From Arthrobacter sp. KBS0702 (GTDB lineage: Bacteria > Actinomycetota > Actinomycetes > Actinomycetales > Micrococcaceae): a stretch of DNA of 64,000 bases. The stretch covers positions 3,348,001-3,412,000 of the forward strand of contig NZ_CP042172.1 in the NCBI RefSeq assembly GCF_005937985.2, read 5' to 3'. How positions within the stretch are numbered: position 1 is the stretch's first letter; every line of letters begins with the position of its first letter. Positions 1 to 11,546 of this stretch are shown in pieces. The notes beneath the pieces were generated by a model, which saw only the letters and a list, made by a program, of their open reading frames with translations, did no database searches and was not told where the DNA came from. The translations under genes were made by a program, and so were the position numbers.

Positions 1-621
1 GTTGGCCAACTGCAGGGGCGTGGCTCCGGTGACCCTGGCCTTCCCGCTCGGCGTCGCCGTCCAGGCGCAGGCGCGGTCTTCGCCGCCGTCGCCGGCCTTG
101 ACCCAGAGCGACAAGGTTCCGTCCACGGGCAAGCTCCGGCCGTCGACGGCGAGCTCGGTGCCCCAGCTCTTCTTGACCAGGGACACGGTGAACTGCAGTC
201 CGTCGCCGGCCTGGACGGAGTAGCTGGCGTCCGGTTTGGGCGGCTGGTTCACCAGCGGCGCCAACAGGATTCCGAGCGCCAGGCACGCGGCCGCCGCGGC
301 TGCGAGCGCCGCGCCCCACCGGCGTCGGATCTTCCGCCGGCGGGAGGAGAGTTCGTCGAGGAGCCGCCGCGGCACGGCAGGAGACGCGGGGTCCAGCCGT
401 GCCGGCTCGCGCCCGGCACCAGCGGCAGCAGCGGCGCCGAGCGCGACGGCGTCGGGCACCGGGACCGCGTCCAGCAGCGCCGGGAGGCTGGCGAGTTCAT
501 CGAGTTCGGCGCGGCAGTCCCGGCATTCGGCCAGATGCCTTTCGAAGGCGGCCGACTCGTCCGGCGGCAGCCCGCCGAGCAGGTATGCCCCGAGCAGTTG
601 GTGGAGTACGGGTCCGTTCAC
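1..621 (-). CDS. Zinc-binding anti-sigma factor, 3' end cut by window
   Basis: Membrane-anchored anti-sigma factor expected to hold the adjacent ECF sigma factor inactive until a signal arrives. The 207 visible residues show a cytoplasmic ZAS-type zinc site, H29-x3-C33-x2-C36, in the first 40 residues. An Arg-rich stretch follows, then one hydrophobic segment around residues 105-123, then an extracytoplasmic domain that runs off the window. The start is a GTG at 621 whose bases overlap the sigma stop codon (GTGA, 618-621), so the two genes are translationally coupled. The family assignment is firm; the signal sensed is unknown. The overall plan resembles RskA/RslA proteins of mycobacteria. 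Confidence 0.88.
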   Translation of the reverse strand, partial: MNGPVLHQLLGAYLLGGLPPDESAAFERHLAECRDCRAELDELASLPALLDAVPVPDAVALGAAAAAGAGREPARLDPASPAVPRRLLDELSSRRRKIRRRWGAALAAAAAACLALGILLAPLVNQPPKPDASYSVQAGDGLQFTVSLVKKSWGTELAVDGRSLPVDGTLSLWVKAGDGGEDRACAWTATPSGKARVTGATPLQLAN

Positions 622-1118
622 CGCTGCACCCCCATTTCGTCCAGGATGGTCCTGAGCGCCCGGACCGCGTAGAAGGCCCGGGACTTCACCGTGCCGGCTG
701 GGATATTCAACTGGTCGGAAGCCTCCTGGACGGTGAAGCGGCGGTAATGCAGGGCCACCAGCACGTCGCGGTGCTCGGCGCTGAGGCGCAGCAGGGCCTC
801 CTCCATCAGGACCCGGTTCAGCAGTTCATCCACCCGGTCGGCGGCCCCCGCCGGGTCGGGCACGTCCCGCTCCGCTGCTTCACGCGGCCGGTGCTGGGCC
901 CGGCGATAGTTGTCGATCAAGATATTGCGCGCGGTCCGGAACAGGTAGCTGCGCATGCTGCCGGTGAACCGCGGCGCCTGCTGCCAGACCCGCAACACCG
1001 TTTCCTGCACGACGTCCTCTGTCAGCTGCGGGTCGTGGCAGGCACCCAGGACGAACCGGCGCAGGGCCGTGCCGTGGTCACGGTAAATCGCAGCAACCAC
1101 ATCTTCATCCAGCGGCAT
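618..1118 (-). CDS. ECF-type RNA polymerase sigma factor
   Basis: A 166-residue group 4 (ECF) sigma factor that directs RNA polymerase to stress promoters. The region 2 helices (around residues 15-80, with the R-x-F-L-x-x-A-R-N-x-L-I-D-x-Y motif) and the region 4 helix-turn-helix near the C-terminus (VQEASDQLNIPAGTVKSR) are both visible. An in-frame extension reaches 1202, but ATG 1118 follows a strong GGGAGGT 5 nt upstream, so I chose it. It is followed by its anti-sigma gene with a 4-nt overlap. A promoter-like TGAACT-N16-CGTCCT lies upstream on this strand and matches the promoter facing the divergent lipoprotein gene, which suggests autoregulation. It resembles mycobacterial SigK/SigL; the exact subgroup is not certain. 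Confidence 0.92.
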   Translation of the reverse strand: MPLDEDVVAAIYRDHGTALRRFVLGACHDPQLTEDVVQETVLRVWQQAPRFTGSMRSYLFRTARNILIDNYRRAQHRPREAAERDVPDPAGAADRVDELLNRVLMEEALLRLSAEHRDVLVALHYRRFTVQEASDQLNIPAGTVKSRAFYAVRALRTILDEMGVQR

Positions 1119-1154
1119 GCGGCACCTCCCCGGGCTTGGTCCTGCTGCCCCACT

Positions 1155-1182
1155 AGGACGTCCACGCGGGCGAAAAAGTTCA
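1155..1182 (-). promoter_or_regulatory. Putative ECF-sigma autoregulatory promoter
   Basis: On the minus strand TGAACT (1182-1177) is followed by 16 nt and CGTCCT (1160-1155), upstream of the sigma gene start at 1118. AAC/CGT elements with this spacing are typical of ECF promoters. The same element with identical spacing faces the other way at 1195-1222. Confidence 0.55.
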
Positions 1183-1194
1183 AAGGATCGCCCT

Positions 1195-1222
1195 TGAACC
1201 ATTCTTCACCAGCCGCCGTCGT
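1195..1222 (+). promoter_or_regulatory. Putative ECF-sigma promoter of the lipoprotein gene
   Basis: TGAACC (1195-1200), a 16-nt spacer and CGTCGT (1217-1222) lie 50 nt before the lipoprotein start. From memory this resembles the mycobacterial SigL consensus (TGAACC...CGT). The matching divergent copy at 1155-1182 supports control of both transcripts by the sigma factor encoded here. Confidence 0.55.
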
Positions 1223-1272
1223 ATCAACTAGCCGGACCGCGAGAGGGCCGGCACCCAGCCAAGGAGCCAACC

Positions 1273-1848
1273 ATGACAAAGCACTTCGGCGCCACCCTGT
1301 CCGTCTTCGCCCTCGCCGCGGTCCTTTCCGGCTGCGCCGGCGGCAGCGGGACCTCCACATCGTCGGCACCCCCCGCCAGCACGACGACGGGCTCAGCCAC
1401 GGCCTCGCCCAGCGCCCCGGCGCCCAGCAGCCCGGCGGCGGCCACACCGGCGGCGGGCACCGCGTCCGGCGCCCCGGCGTCGGCCCCCGCCCTCAAGACC
1501 GCCGCGACCAACGCCGGGCAGGTGGTCGTGGACGCCAAGGGCATGAGCGTCTACCTCTTCGCCAAGGACACAAAGGACTCCGGCATGAGCGCCTGCACCG
1601 GTTCGTGCGCCGCGACGTGGCCGCCGGTGCTCGCCGGCTCAGACGCGCCCGTGGCGGAAGGAGTGACCGGAAAGCTAGGGACCATCGCCACGCCCGATGG
1701 CAAGAAGCAGCTGACCATCAACGGGATGCCGGTGTACCACTTCGTCAAGGACAAGGCCCCGGGCGACATCACCGGTCAGGGCGTCGGCGGCGTCTGGTAC
1801 CTCGTGAACCCCGCCGGAGACATGATCACCTCCGCCGGCGGCTACTAG
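1273..1848 (+). CDS. Secreted-repeat lipoprotein (COG4315/PF03640-like)
   Basis: A 191-residue predicted lipoprotein. The N-terminal signal peptide ends in a lipobox L-S-G-C at about residue 21, followed by a low-complexity Ser/Thr/Ala/Pro linker (about 25-75). Two copies of the 'secreted repeat' follow, around GMSVYLFAKDTKDSG with a C-x3-C and W-P-P, and NGMPVYHFVKD with a final G-x-W-Y-L-V. The repeats are recurrent in surface lipoproteins, but their biochemical role is not settled. AAGGAG lies 8 nt upstream of the ATG. The gene is divergent from the sigma/anti-sigma pair and carries a matching ECF promoter, so it is the likely main target of that sigma factor. Its stop shares a CTAG with the stop of the opposing gene. 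Confidence 0.88.
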   Translation: MTKHFGATLSVFALAAVLSGCAGGSGTSTSSAPPASTTTGSATASPSAPAPSSPAAATPAAGTASGAPASAPALKTAATNAGQVVVDAKGMSVYLFAKDTKDSGMSACTGSCAATWPPVLAGSDAPVAEGVTGKLGTIATPDGKKQLTINGMPVYHFVKDKAPGDITGQGVGGVWYLVNPAGDMITSAGGY

Positions 1849-2759
1849 AAGCCGGCCCCGGACCGGTCGCCGTCCACGTCGTCGTCCCCGTCGTCGTCCA
1901 CGAACTCGACGGCGGCCACGATCTCCCGGGTCTCCGGGTGGATCATGTACGCCTCGTCGTCGTCCTCCAGCATGAGGAACTCGCCCTGGTCCGTAATGAA
2001 ATGCCAGGCCAGGACCCGTTCGCCGTTGTGATCATGGTTCGGGTCGCCCATGGTGATTTTCAGCAGGGTACGTCCGGCCACCTCACACAGCTCCCGGATG
2101 ATCAGCTCAAACTCCGGTGTGCTCAGGCGTTCCTCCTCGGCTGCCTCAGCCTGGCGTTCCGCCAGGTTGGGGATCCGGGACACCCGCTCGTGGATGTGCC
2201 GGTCGAGTTCGTCAGCGTCCAGGACCAGCAGGTCCGGCTGGCTGCGGAGCCAGGCGGCGTTGAGCGCGATGATGTCCTCGGTTTCCAGCAGCGGTTCGAA
2301 TTCGTCGTCGAGCCGCTCCAGAAGCTGGACGGCCTCGGGCGCCGGCGTGGCGTCGCCGCCGATCCCCTGCCCGGCATCCCCGTCGAGGTACGCGTCGGCT
2401 TCCTCGTCCGAGAGCGAGTCGAAGGCGGCCACGCTGCGGTTGAACAGGTCCAGGTGCGCCGTGGCTCCCATGCCGGCGAGCCCTGCACGGATGTAGCCGT
2501 CAATTTCCTCACGCTCCGGCAGGGTGAAGACGTACTGGGCGAAGCCGCCGTCGAGTGCCTGCGTCAGGTAGAAATCCACGTAGTAGCTGCACAGCGCGGT
2601 GGGCGCGATCTCCTCCGCGTCGAGCAGCTCCGCGTACATGGCGTTGACGACGTCCACGTTGGCGTCCACAACATCCACGTTGCCGCCGTGCAGGCTGTCC
2701 CTGGTCAGCACAGGGGCGTGGCCGGCGGCGGTCGGGGTCTCGGTCGGGCTGCTGCTCAT
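1845..2759 (-). CDS. DUF4375 (DMP19-like) domain protein
   Basis: A 304-residue acidic cytosolic protein of unknown function. The middle (around S-Y-Y-V-D-F-Y-L-T-Q-A-L-D-G-G-F) matches the DUF4375/DMP19 family pattern of a helix with conserved Tyr and Gly-Gly-Phe. The C-terminus is a separate mixed alpha/beta segment with a D-D-D-E-A-Y-M-I-H-P stretch and a poly-Asp tail. The frame is open upstream to 2978, but ATG 2759 follows GTGAGGAT and begins the protein-like sequence. It is convergent with the lipoprotein gene, the stops overlapping by 4 bp. The fold assignment is fair; no function can be proposed. Confidence 0.8.
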   Translation of the reverse strand: MSSSPTETPTAAGHAPVLTRDSLHGGNVDVVDANVDVVNAMYAELLDAEEIAPTALCSYYVDFYLTQALDGGFAQYVFTLPEREEIDGYIRAGLAGMGATAHLDLFNRSVAAFDSLSDEEADAYLDGDAGQGIGGDATPAPEAVQLLERLDDEFEPLLETEDIIALNAAWLRSQPDLLVLDADELDRHIHERVSRIPNLAERQAEAAEEERLSTPEFELIIRELCEVAGRTLLKITMGDPNHDHNGERVLAWHFITDQGEFLMLEDDDEAYMIHPETREIVAAVEFVDDDGDDDVDGDRSGAGF

Positions 2760-2881
2760 GGAAATCCTCACGGTGGTGGCGGACGGTGCTCCGGTCCCTT
2801 CCACCGTAGATCTGCCCCGTTGCCGGCGGCCCGAGCGGCAGGTGAACGTCAGGCGAAGTTTCCGGGCCCCGCCGGGCTGGC

Positions 2882-2909
2882 TAAGATGGATCAGATGACC
2901 AACTGCTGA
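2882..2909 (+). promoter_or_regulatory. Putative -10 element and four-codon leader upstream of the SNF2 gene
   Basis: TAAGAT (2882-2887) lies 7 nt before an ATG at 2895 that opens the frame M-T-N-C-stop (2895-2909), 13 nt before the SNF2 start. The geometry equals that of leaderless genes elsewhere in this window. It may only mark the transcription start of the SNF2 gene; a real leader peptide is speculative. Confidence 0.3.
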
Positions 2910-2922
2910 AAGTAGTGCGCAC

Positions 2923-6306
<3,384 letters not shown>

Positions 6307-6334
6307 GCCGCAACGCGTTCTTCCCGGGCCGGGC

Positions 6335-6733
6335 TCAGGCGGCGGCCGGGGCGGTGACGAGCCGGGACACGGCGCGGCTCCGGAGCCAGCGGCCGAGCTG
6401 TTTGCCCTTGCCCTTCCACCAGCTGTCCTCGTCGGTATCGTGGTGCCACCGGAAGATGACGGACACCAGGACGAACACCCCTCCGGCGACCTGTTCCCAG
6501 GCACCCGACGCCGCATGGACCAACACGATGAGGGCCATGCTGAGGATCGAAGGCAGCGCCAGGGTGCGGAACACCGTGTTGGCCACGTAGCGGCGGCGGG
6601 ACCGCGGCACGGAGACGGCCCGGACCAGATCGAAACAGACGCAGACGACGACGAGCGCCTGCCCGAGCGTCAGCAGGAGCAGCCCGGGCAAGGAGCTGCC
6701 GAAGACGGCGACGGCGTGCAGTCCGGAGTTCAT
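6335..6733 (-). CDS. Small membrane protein of unknown function
   Basis: A 132-residue protein with about three or four hydrophobic segments (near residues 10-35, 55-75 and 80-98) and a basic C-terminal tail rich in Arg and Lys. I do not recognise the family. The frame is open upstream to 6874, but that extension looks non-coding, so ATG 6733 is preferred even though its ribosome-binding site is weak. It is convergent with the SNF2 gene, with 28 nt between stops. Composition and membrane periodicity make it a plausible real gene. Confidence 0.6.
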   Translation of the reverse strand: MNSGLHAVAVFGSSLPGLLLLTLGQALVVVCVCFDLVRAVSVPRSRRRYVANTVFRTLALPSILSMALIVLVHAASGAWEQVAGGVFVLVSVIFRWHHDTDEDSWWKGKGKQLGRWLRSRAVSRLVTAPAAA

Positions 6734-7078
6734 GGCCGGTCCGCGATCGCTGCGGACGCCGACGCTGGAGCGTCCGGAATCATTGAGGTGAACATGTGCT
6801 GCCCCCCGACATTTTGCACTGGGACCTGTCTTGGGTCTCCGTTCCATCGGCCGCCACCCGGCTGCCAAGACCATTCAACCGGCAGCCCGGGTCCTAGTCA
6901 CGGGCTCCCGGTACGCGACTATGCGGGCGCGACCACCCGACTTTGAGCGGGAGTACTTAGTTCCGGCAGCCCGACTACTTGGACCGGCCGGCGATGCCGT
7001 GCCAGGGGTCCCGAACGGCCGGAAAATAGGTCACAGCGAAAGTGTGCCCGGCACCCTGCCGGGTCCCGGGCACTGTTG
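6734..7078. other. Intergenic region without a supported gene
   Basis: About 345 bp between the small membrane protein gene and hspR. Reading frames here are short and do not look protein-like. It should hold the promoter of the gene ending at 6335. The only structure I can point to is the inverted repeat at 7044-7073 next to the hspR stop. Confidence 0.5.
7044..7073 (-). terminator. Stem-loop at the end of the dnaK operon
   Basis: GTGCCCGG (7044-7051) pairs perfectly with CCGGGCAC (7066-7073), 5 nt after the hspR stop. There is no clear U-tract on the minus strand, so it is a candidate terminator or 3'-end stabiliser only. Confidence 0.4.
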
Positions 7079-7501
7079 CTATTCGATGCCGCGCGGCCGC
7101 CACACCACGAGCGCCTGGGACCGTGCCCGGGGACGCTGGCCGCGGGCCAGGCTGACGACGTCGCCCGCGGTTCCCGCGGCAAAGATCCGGGAATCGAGGG
7201 CCCGGGGCCGCCGTTCGAGTTCTTCGCTCAGCTCGGTGACGCGCCTTTGCAAGGCTGCGACCTGGTTCTCCAGCTGCAGGATCCGCTTGATCCCCTCCAG
7301 GGAGACCCCCTCCTGCGAGAGGCGCTGCACCTCACGGAGCATGTTCACGTCACGCTGCGAGTACCGCCGGGACTTGCCGGGCGCACGGCTCGGCGAGACG
7401 ATGCCGAGCCGGTCGTACTGGCGCAGCGTCTGCGGGTGCATGTCCGCCAGCTCCGCGGCGACGGAGATGACGAAAATCGGCTGGTCGAACTCGATGTCCA
7501 T
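7079..7501 (-). CDS. hspR: HspR, MerR-family heat-shock repressor
   Basis: A 140-residue MerR-type regulator that represses the dnaK operon in actinobacteria, with DnaK acting as co-repressor. The N-terminal winged helix-turn-helix is clear (LADMHPQTLRQYDRLGIVSP, then SRRYSQRDV). A coiled-coil dimerisation helix rich in Leu and Glu follows (about residues 75-100), then an Arg-rich tail. It starts 10 nt after dnaJ with GGAG upstream, as the last gene of dnaK-grpE-dnaJ-hspR. Two HAIR-type inverted repeats upstream of dnaK are its expected binding sites. Confidence 0.95.
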   Translation of the reverse strand: MDIEFDQPIFVISVAAELADMHPQTLRQYDRLGIVSPSRAPGKSRRYSQRDVNMLREVQRLSQEGVSLEGIKRILQLENQVAALQRRVTELSEELERRPRALDSRIFAAGTAGDVVSLARGQRPRARSQALVVWRPRGIE

Positions 7502-7511
7502 GCCAGGACTC

Positions 7512-8495
7512 CTACAGCCGGGCCTTGGCTGCCAGGCCGGCGCGGACGTCCTCGCCGGAGGTGGCTGCGGCGAAGGCCTTCACTGCTTCCTCCGCGGCCT
7601 TGTCCAACTTCTTGGGCACGGCGACGTCGATGGTGACCAGCAGGTCCCCGGTGGCCTTGGTGTGCTTCACGCCGCGTCCCTTGACGCGCAGAGTCCGGCC
7701 GGACGGCGTTCCGGCCGGCACGCGGACCTTGACCTTGTCGCCGTCGATGGTCGGGACCTCGATGTCGGCGCCGAGGGCGGCTTCCGGGAACGTCACCGGG
7801 ACATGGATGCGCAGGTTGTCACCGTCACGGGTGTAGAAATCGTGCGGCTTCACGGACACGGTGACCATGAGGTCGCCGTTGCCGGCCGGGCCGTACTGGC
7901 CCTTGCCGCGGACACGGACTTTCTGGCCGTCCTTGATCCCGGCCGGGATCCGTACGTCGATCACCTCGCCGTCGGGCTCGCGCAGCCCGATGGTGGTGCC
8001 GCGGATCGATCCGGCGAATGAAATGCTGGTCGACGCGGTGCGGTCGGCGCCCTTCTGCGGTCCGCGCTGGAAGGACTGGCCGCCACCAAAGCCGCCGCCA
8101 CCGCCAAAGAGGTCGGCGAACTCAGGCGGAATGCCGCCGGCGGTGCTGTAGCCGCCGGAGTGCCGTCCCCCGCCGCCGGTGAACAGGCCGCCGAAAAGAT
8201 CCTCGAACCCGGCGCCGCCGCCGGCCGCTCCGGCACCGCCGGGTGCGAAGCGGGCGCCGCCGCCCATCGCGCGGATGGCGTCATACTGCTGGCGCTCGTC
8301 CGGGTCGGACAGCACGGAATAGGCCTCGGAGATGTCCTTGAACTTCTTCTCCGACGCGGTGTCACCGGCATTCGTGTCCGGGTGGTGCTGCCGCGCGAGC
8401 TTCCGGTACGCCTTCTTGATGTCGGCGTCGGAAGCGTCTTTGGCGACGCCAAGGATCTTGTAGAAGTCCTTGTCCACCCAGTCCTGGCTAGCCAA
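7512..8495 (-). CDS. dnaJ: DnaJ co-chaperone, type II (no zinc finger)
   Basis: A 327-residue Hsp40 that stimulates DnaK ATPase and delivers substrates. The J domain (residues 9-74) has the catalytic HPD (H37-P-D). A Gly/Phe-rich linker follows (about 78-150), then two beta-sandwich client-binding domains. The CxxCxGxG zinc repeats of type I DnaJ are absent, so this is the DnaJ1/CbpA-like form often encoded beside actinobacterial dnaK. The start codon is TTG at 8495, preceded by GAAAGGA at about 7 nt. It is separated from grpE by about 170 bp that holds a large nested hairpin, so it may be expressed at a different level from dnaK and grpE. Confidence 0.95.
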   Translation of the reverse strand: MASQDWVDKDFYKILGVAKDASDADIKKAYRKLARQHHPDTNAGDTASEKKFKDISEAYSVLSDPDERQQYDAIRAMGGGARFAPGGAGAAGGGAGFEDLFGGLFTGGGGRHSGGYSTAGGIPPEFADLFGGGGGFGGGQSFQRGPQKGADRTASTSISFAGSIRGTTIGLREPDGEVIDVRIPAGIKDGQKVRVRGKGQYGPAGNGDLMVTVSVKPHDFYTRDGDNLRIHVPVTFPEAALGADIEVPTIDGDKVKVRVPAGTPSGRTLRVKGRGVKHTKATGDLLVTIDVAVPKKLDKAAEEAVKAFAAATSGEDVRAGLAAKARL

Positions 8496-8543
8496 TGGCG
8501 TTTCCTTTCAAAGTACAAAGCGTTAAGGGAGACAACCTCAGGA

Positions 8544-8657
8544 GCGGAGCGAGACAAGGGGCCCGGGAGTGGCATCGGGCCTGCCGGAGCCGGGTGGCCG
8601 AGGATCGCAGATCCTTGGCCACCCGGCGCAGGGGCGGGGCCCCTTGTCTCGCTTCGC
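8544..8657. repeat. Nested long inverted repeat between grpE and dnaJ
   Basis: The outer arms 8544-8564 and 8637-8657 pair over 21 positions with one G-T mismatch; the 16-bp core GCGAGACAAGGGGCCC is perfect. Inside it, 8589-8606 and 8610-8627 form an 18-bp stem with a single G-T pair and a 3-nt loop (GCA). Such a structure in the polycistronic mRNA could stall polymerase, block 3' exonucleases or be a mobile palindromic element. No U-tract is present. Confidence 0.8.
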
Positions 8658-8666
8658 GAAAGCAAC

Positions 8667-9353
8667 CTACGCCGGGACGGCCACGATGACCTGGGCTGCG
8701 CGGAGCACCCGGTCGCCGGACTTGTAGCCGGAGCGCAGGACCTGGCTGACGGTGTCGGTTTCGACGTCCGGGCCGGGCTGCTGGATGAGGGCCTCGTGGA
8801 TCGTGGGATCGAACTCCACGCCGGTCTCATCGATGCGCATCAGGCCGTAGGTCTTCAGCGCGCTTTCCAGCTTGGCGGCAATCGCGGCGAAGGGGCCGTC
8901 CGCGAGGTCACCGTGCTGCCGGGCGGCGTCGACGTCGTCGAGTACCGGAAGCAGGGCATTCAGGACGCCGATGACGGCCATTTCCCCTGCCACGGCACGG
9001 TCGCGTTCGACCCGCTTGCGGTAGTTGACGTACTCCGCCTGCAGGCGGCGGAGGTCGTTCTTCAGTTCCTCCGCCTCCCCGGCGTTGACGCCCTGGGCGA
9101 CCGACTCGGCTGCCGGAACGTCCACGCTGTTGAGGATGTCCTCGGCCTGGGACAGCGCGTCCCCGGCGTCGGACTCCCCTGCGGCGCGCTCCTGGTCGGG
9201 ATGGCGCGCCTGGCCGGTCTTCGGATCAACCTTGCGGTTGTCGTGGATCACCGGCTTCTGCGGCTCGCTTTCCTGATTGGCGGCGTCCCGCCGCTCGTCG
9301 TCGCGGCGGTCCCCGGAGGCACCGTGCTCTTCTTCGTTACCGTGGTGCGGCAT
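8667..9353 (-). CDS. grpE: GrpE nucleotide-exchange factor
   Basis: A 228-residue GrpE that releases ADP from DnaK. It has a long acidic and polar N-terminus (about residues 1-80), a coiled-coil helix with heptads (around L-K-N-D-L-R-R-L-Q-A-E-Y-V-N-Y-R-K-R-V-E), and the C-terminal beta domain with the D-P-x-x-H-E-A and V-x-x-V-L-R-x-G-Y family signature. The ATG at 9353 begins 2 nt after the dnaK stop, so translation is coupled to dnaK. Length and motifs are normal for actinobacteria. Confidence 0.96.
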   Translation of the reverse strand: MPHHGNEEEHGASGDRRDDERRDAANQESEPQKPVIHDNRKVDPKTGQARHPDQERAAGESDAGDALSQAEDILNSVDVPAAESVAQGVNAGEAEELKNDLRRLQAEYVNYRKRVERDRAVAGEMAVIGVLNALLPVLDDVDAARQHGDLADGPFAAIAAKLESALKTYGLMRIDETGVEFDPTIHEALIQQPGPDVETDTVSQVLRSGYKSGDRVLRAAQVIVAVPA

Positions 9354-9355
9354 GA

Positions 9356-11215
9356 CTACTTCTTCTCGTCTTCGTCAACGATCTCGGCGTCAACGATGTC
9401 CTCGTCGGAGGCTGCCTTCTCACCGGCCGGGGCACCCTGGGCGCCAGCGGCACCGTCGGGGGAACCGGGCTGGGCGTAGATGGCCTCGCCGAGCTTGGTC
9501 TGCGAAGCCTGGAGCTTCTCAAACGCGGTCTTCACAGCGGCGTCGTCGGTGCCTTCCAGCGCGGCCTTGAGGGCGTCGACGTCGGCCTGGACCTCGGTCT
9601 TGACCTCTTCCGGCAGCTTGTCGGCGTTGTCGGCGATCAGCTTGTCCACGGAGTAGGCGAGCTGCTCTGCGGTGTTGCGGGTGTCGGTCGCCTCACGGCG
9701 GGCCTTGTCCTCGGCTGCGTGCTCCTCGGCGTCGCGGACCATCCGGTCGATGTCTTCCTTCGAGAGGCTGGAGCCGCCCGTGATGGTCATCGACTGTTCC
9801 TTGCCGGTGCCCTTGTCCTTCGCGGAGACGTGCACAATGCCGTTGGCGTCGATGTCGAAGGTGACCTCGACCTGAGGGACGCCGCGCGGGGCCGGGGCGA
9901 TGCCGGTCAGTTCGAAGGTGCCCAGCGGCTTGTTGTCCCGGGTGAACTCGCGCTCGCCCTGGAAGACCTGGATCGCGACGGACGGCTGGTTGTCGTCGGC
10001 CGTGGTGAAGGTTTCGCTGCGCTTGGTGGGAATTGCCGTGTTGCGCTCGATCAGGTGCGTCATGATGCCGCCCTTGGTCTCGATGCCGAGGGACAGCGGG
10101 GTGACGTCGATCAGCAGCACGTCCTTGCGCTCGCCCTTGAGGACACCGGCCTGGAGTGCGGCGCCGACGGCGACGACCTCGTCCGGGTTGACGCCCTTGT
10201 TCGGCTCCTTGCCGCCGGCGAGTTCCTTGACCAGCTCGGAGACGGCGGGCATGCGGGTGGAGCCGCCGACCAGCACGATGTGGTCGATGTCGGAGAGCTT
10301 GATGCCGGCTTCCTTGATGACATCGTGGAACGGCTTCTTGGTGCGCTCGAGCAGGTCCTTGGTGAGGTCCTGGAACTTGGCGCGGGTCAGCTGCTCGTCC
10401 AGGTGGACCGGGCCGTCGGGGGTGACGGAGAGGTACTGGAGCGAGACGTTGGTGCTGGAGGAGGAGGAGAGTTCCTTCTTGGCCTGTTCCGCTGCCTCAC
10501 GGAGGCGCTGGAGGGCGATCTTGTCCTTGGAGAGGTCGATGCCCTTGACCTTGAGCTGGTTCAGCAGGTAATCAACGACACGCTGGTCCCAGTCGTCGCC
10601 GCCGAGGCGGTTGTCACCGGCGGTGGCGCGGACCTGGATGGTGGAGAAGTCGTCTTCGTCCTTGCCCACTTCGAGGAGGGAGACGTCGAAGGTTCCGCCG
10701 CCGAGGTCGAAGACGAGGATGAGTTCGTCTTCCTTGCCCTTGTCCAGGCCGTAGGCGAGGGCTGCCGCGGTGGGCTCGTTGACGATGCGCAGCACCTTGA
10801 GGCCCGCGATCTCGCCTGCCTCCTTGGTGGCCTGGCGCTCGGCGTCGTTGAAGTACGCGGGAACGGTGATCACGGCGTCGGTGACCTTCTCGCCGAGGTA
10901 GGACTCGGCGTCGTTCTTGAGCTTCATCAGGATGCGTGCGGAGATTTCCTGCGCGGTGTACTTCTTGTCGTCAATCGCGATGTTCCAGTCGGTGCCCATG
11001 TGGCGCTTGACCGAAGCGATGGTGCGGTCGATGTTGTTGACGGCCTGTCGCTTGGCGATCTCGCCGACCAGGACTTCGCCGGACTTGGAGAATGCAACGA
11101 CCGACGGCGTGGTGCGGCCACCCTCGGCGTTGGCAATGACGGTGGGCTCGCCACCTTCGAGAACGGAGACGACGGAGTTAGTGGTTCCGAGGTCAATACC
11201 TACTGCACGTGACAT
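9356..11215 (-). CDS. dnaK: DnaK, Hsp70 chaperone
   Basis: A 619-residue Hsp70. The ATPase domain opens with GIDLGTTNS (residues 6-14) and contains V-P-A-Y-F-N-D and [13 protein letters not shown]. The substrate-binding domain and helical lid follow, ending in an acidic D-A-E-I-V-D-E-D-E tail typical of bacterial DnaK. The frame is open to 11410, but ATG 11215 follows AGAAGGAAG and begins the conserved sequence. It is the first gene of dnaK-grpE-dnaJ-hspR, with a TTGACA promoter and two HspR operators upstream. Confidence 0.98.
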   Translation of the reverse strand: MSRAVGIDLGTTNSVVSVLEGGEPTVIANAEGGRTTPSVVAFSKSGEVLVGEIAKRQAVNNIDRTIASVKRHMGTDWNIAIDDKKYTAQEISARILMKLKNDAESYLGEKVTDAVITVPAYFNDAERQATKEAGEIAGLKVLRIVNEPTAAALAYGLDKGKEDELILVFDLGGGTFDVSLLEVGKDEDDFSTIQVRATAGDNRLGGDDWDQRVVDYLLNQLKVKGIDLSKDKIALQRLREAAEQAKKELSSSSSTNVSLQYLSVTPDGPVHLDEQLTRAKFQDLTKDLLERTKKPFHDVIKEAGIKLSDIDHIVLVGGSTRMPAVSELVKELAGGKEPNKGVNPDEVVAVGAALQAGVLKGERKDVLLIDVTPLSLGIETKGGIMTHLIERNTAIPTKRSETFTTADDNQPSVAIQVFQGEREFTRDNKPLGTFELTGIAPAPRGVPQVEVTFDIDANGIVHVSAKDKGTGKEQSMTITGGSSLSKEDIDRMVRDAEEHAAEDKARREATDTRNTAEQLAYSVDKLIADNADKLPEEVKTEVQADVDALKAALEGTDDAAVKTAFEKLQASQTKLGEAIYAQPGSPDGAAGAQGAPAGEKAASDEDIVDAEIVDEDEKK

Positions 11216-11328
11216 GTGTTGCTTCCTTCTTTCCTTGGAAACTTGCTGGCCCCGGCAATCGGGCGGGTGCCCGGCGGCCGGGGCATACCCGGAGTTCGAG
11301 CCCGTCGAGGACGAGGCGCGCCCACTTA

Positions 11329-11347
11329 TTGAGCGCTCTGCACTCAA
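11329..11347. promoter_or_regulatory. HAIR-type HspR operator 1
   Basis: TTGAGC-N7-ACTCAA matches the core of the actinobacterial HspR inverted repeat (CTTGAGT-N7-ACTCAAG). It overlaps the putative dnaK -10 hexamer, so bound HspR would block polymerase. Confidence 0.8.
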
Positions 11348-11374
11348 CTTTACCCAGAGCCGGGAGGATGTCAA
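11347..11374 (-). promoter_or_regulatory. dnaK promoter (housekeeping sigma type)
   Basis: On the minus strand TTGACA (11374-11369), a 16-nt spacer and TAAAGT (11352-11347) lie about 130 nt before the dnaK start. The promoter sits between and partly under the two HspR operators. Confidence 0.65.
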
Positions 11375-11378
11375 TCCA

Positions 11379-11403
11379 AAGTTGAGCCAAGGGCACTCAA
11401 CTT
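11379..11403. promoter_or_regulatory. HAIR-type HspR operator 2
   Basis: AAGTTGAG (11379-11386) and CTCAACTT (11396-11403) form perfect 8-bp arms. The core TTGAGC-N7-ACTCAA (11382-11400) is the same as in operator 1. It lies just upstream of the dnaK -35 element. Confidence 0.85.
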
Positions 11404-11546
11404 CGGACACAGGCGCATCTTACGGGGACCGGGAGGGTCTTACCGCCCCGGTCTTCCGCGGTTTTTTGGCACGACGAACCCTCGTTGTGGCGATTTCGCT
11501 GTGCGAGAACGCAACGGGACGGAGCTCAGCGCGCCCGGTTCAGGGC

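Noticed and set aside
399..2909. Long plus-strand open frame opposite the sigma factor and DUF4375 genes, and similar long frames elsewhere (e.g. 47914-51039, 60678-62999)
   Set aside because: Composition is Arg/Gly/His-rich with no domain or start signal. They are antisense shadows produced by high-GC third positions of the real genes on the other strand.
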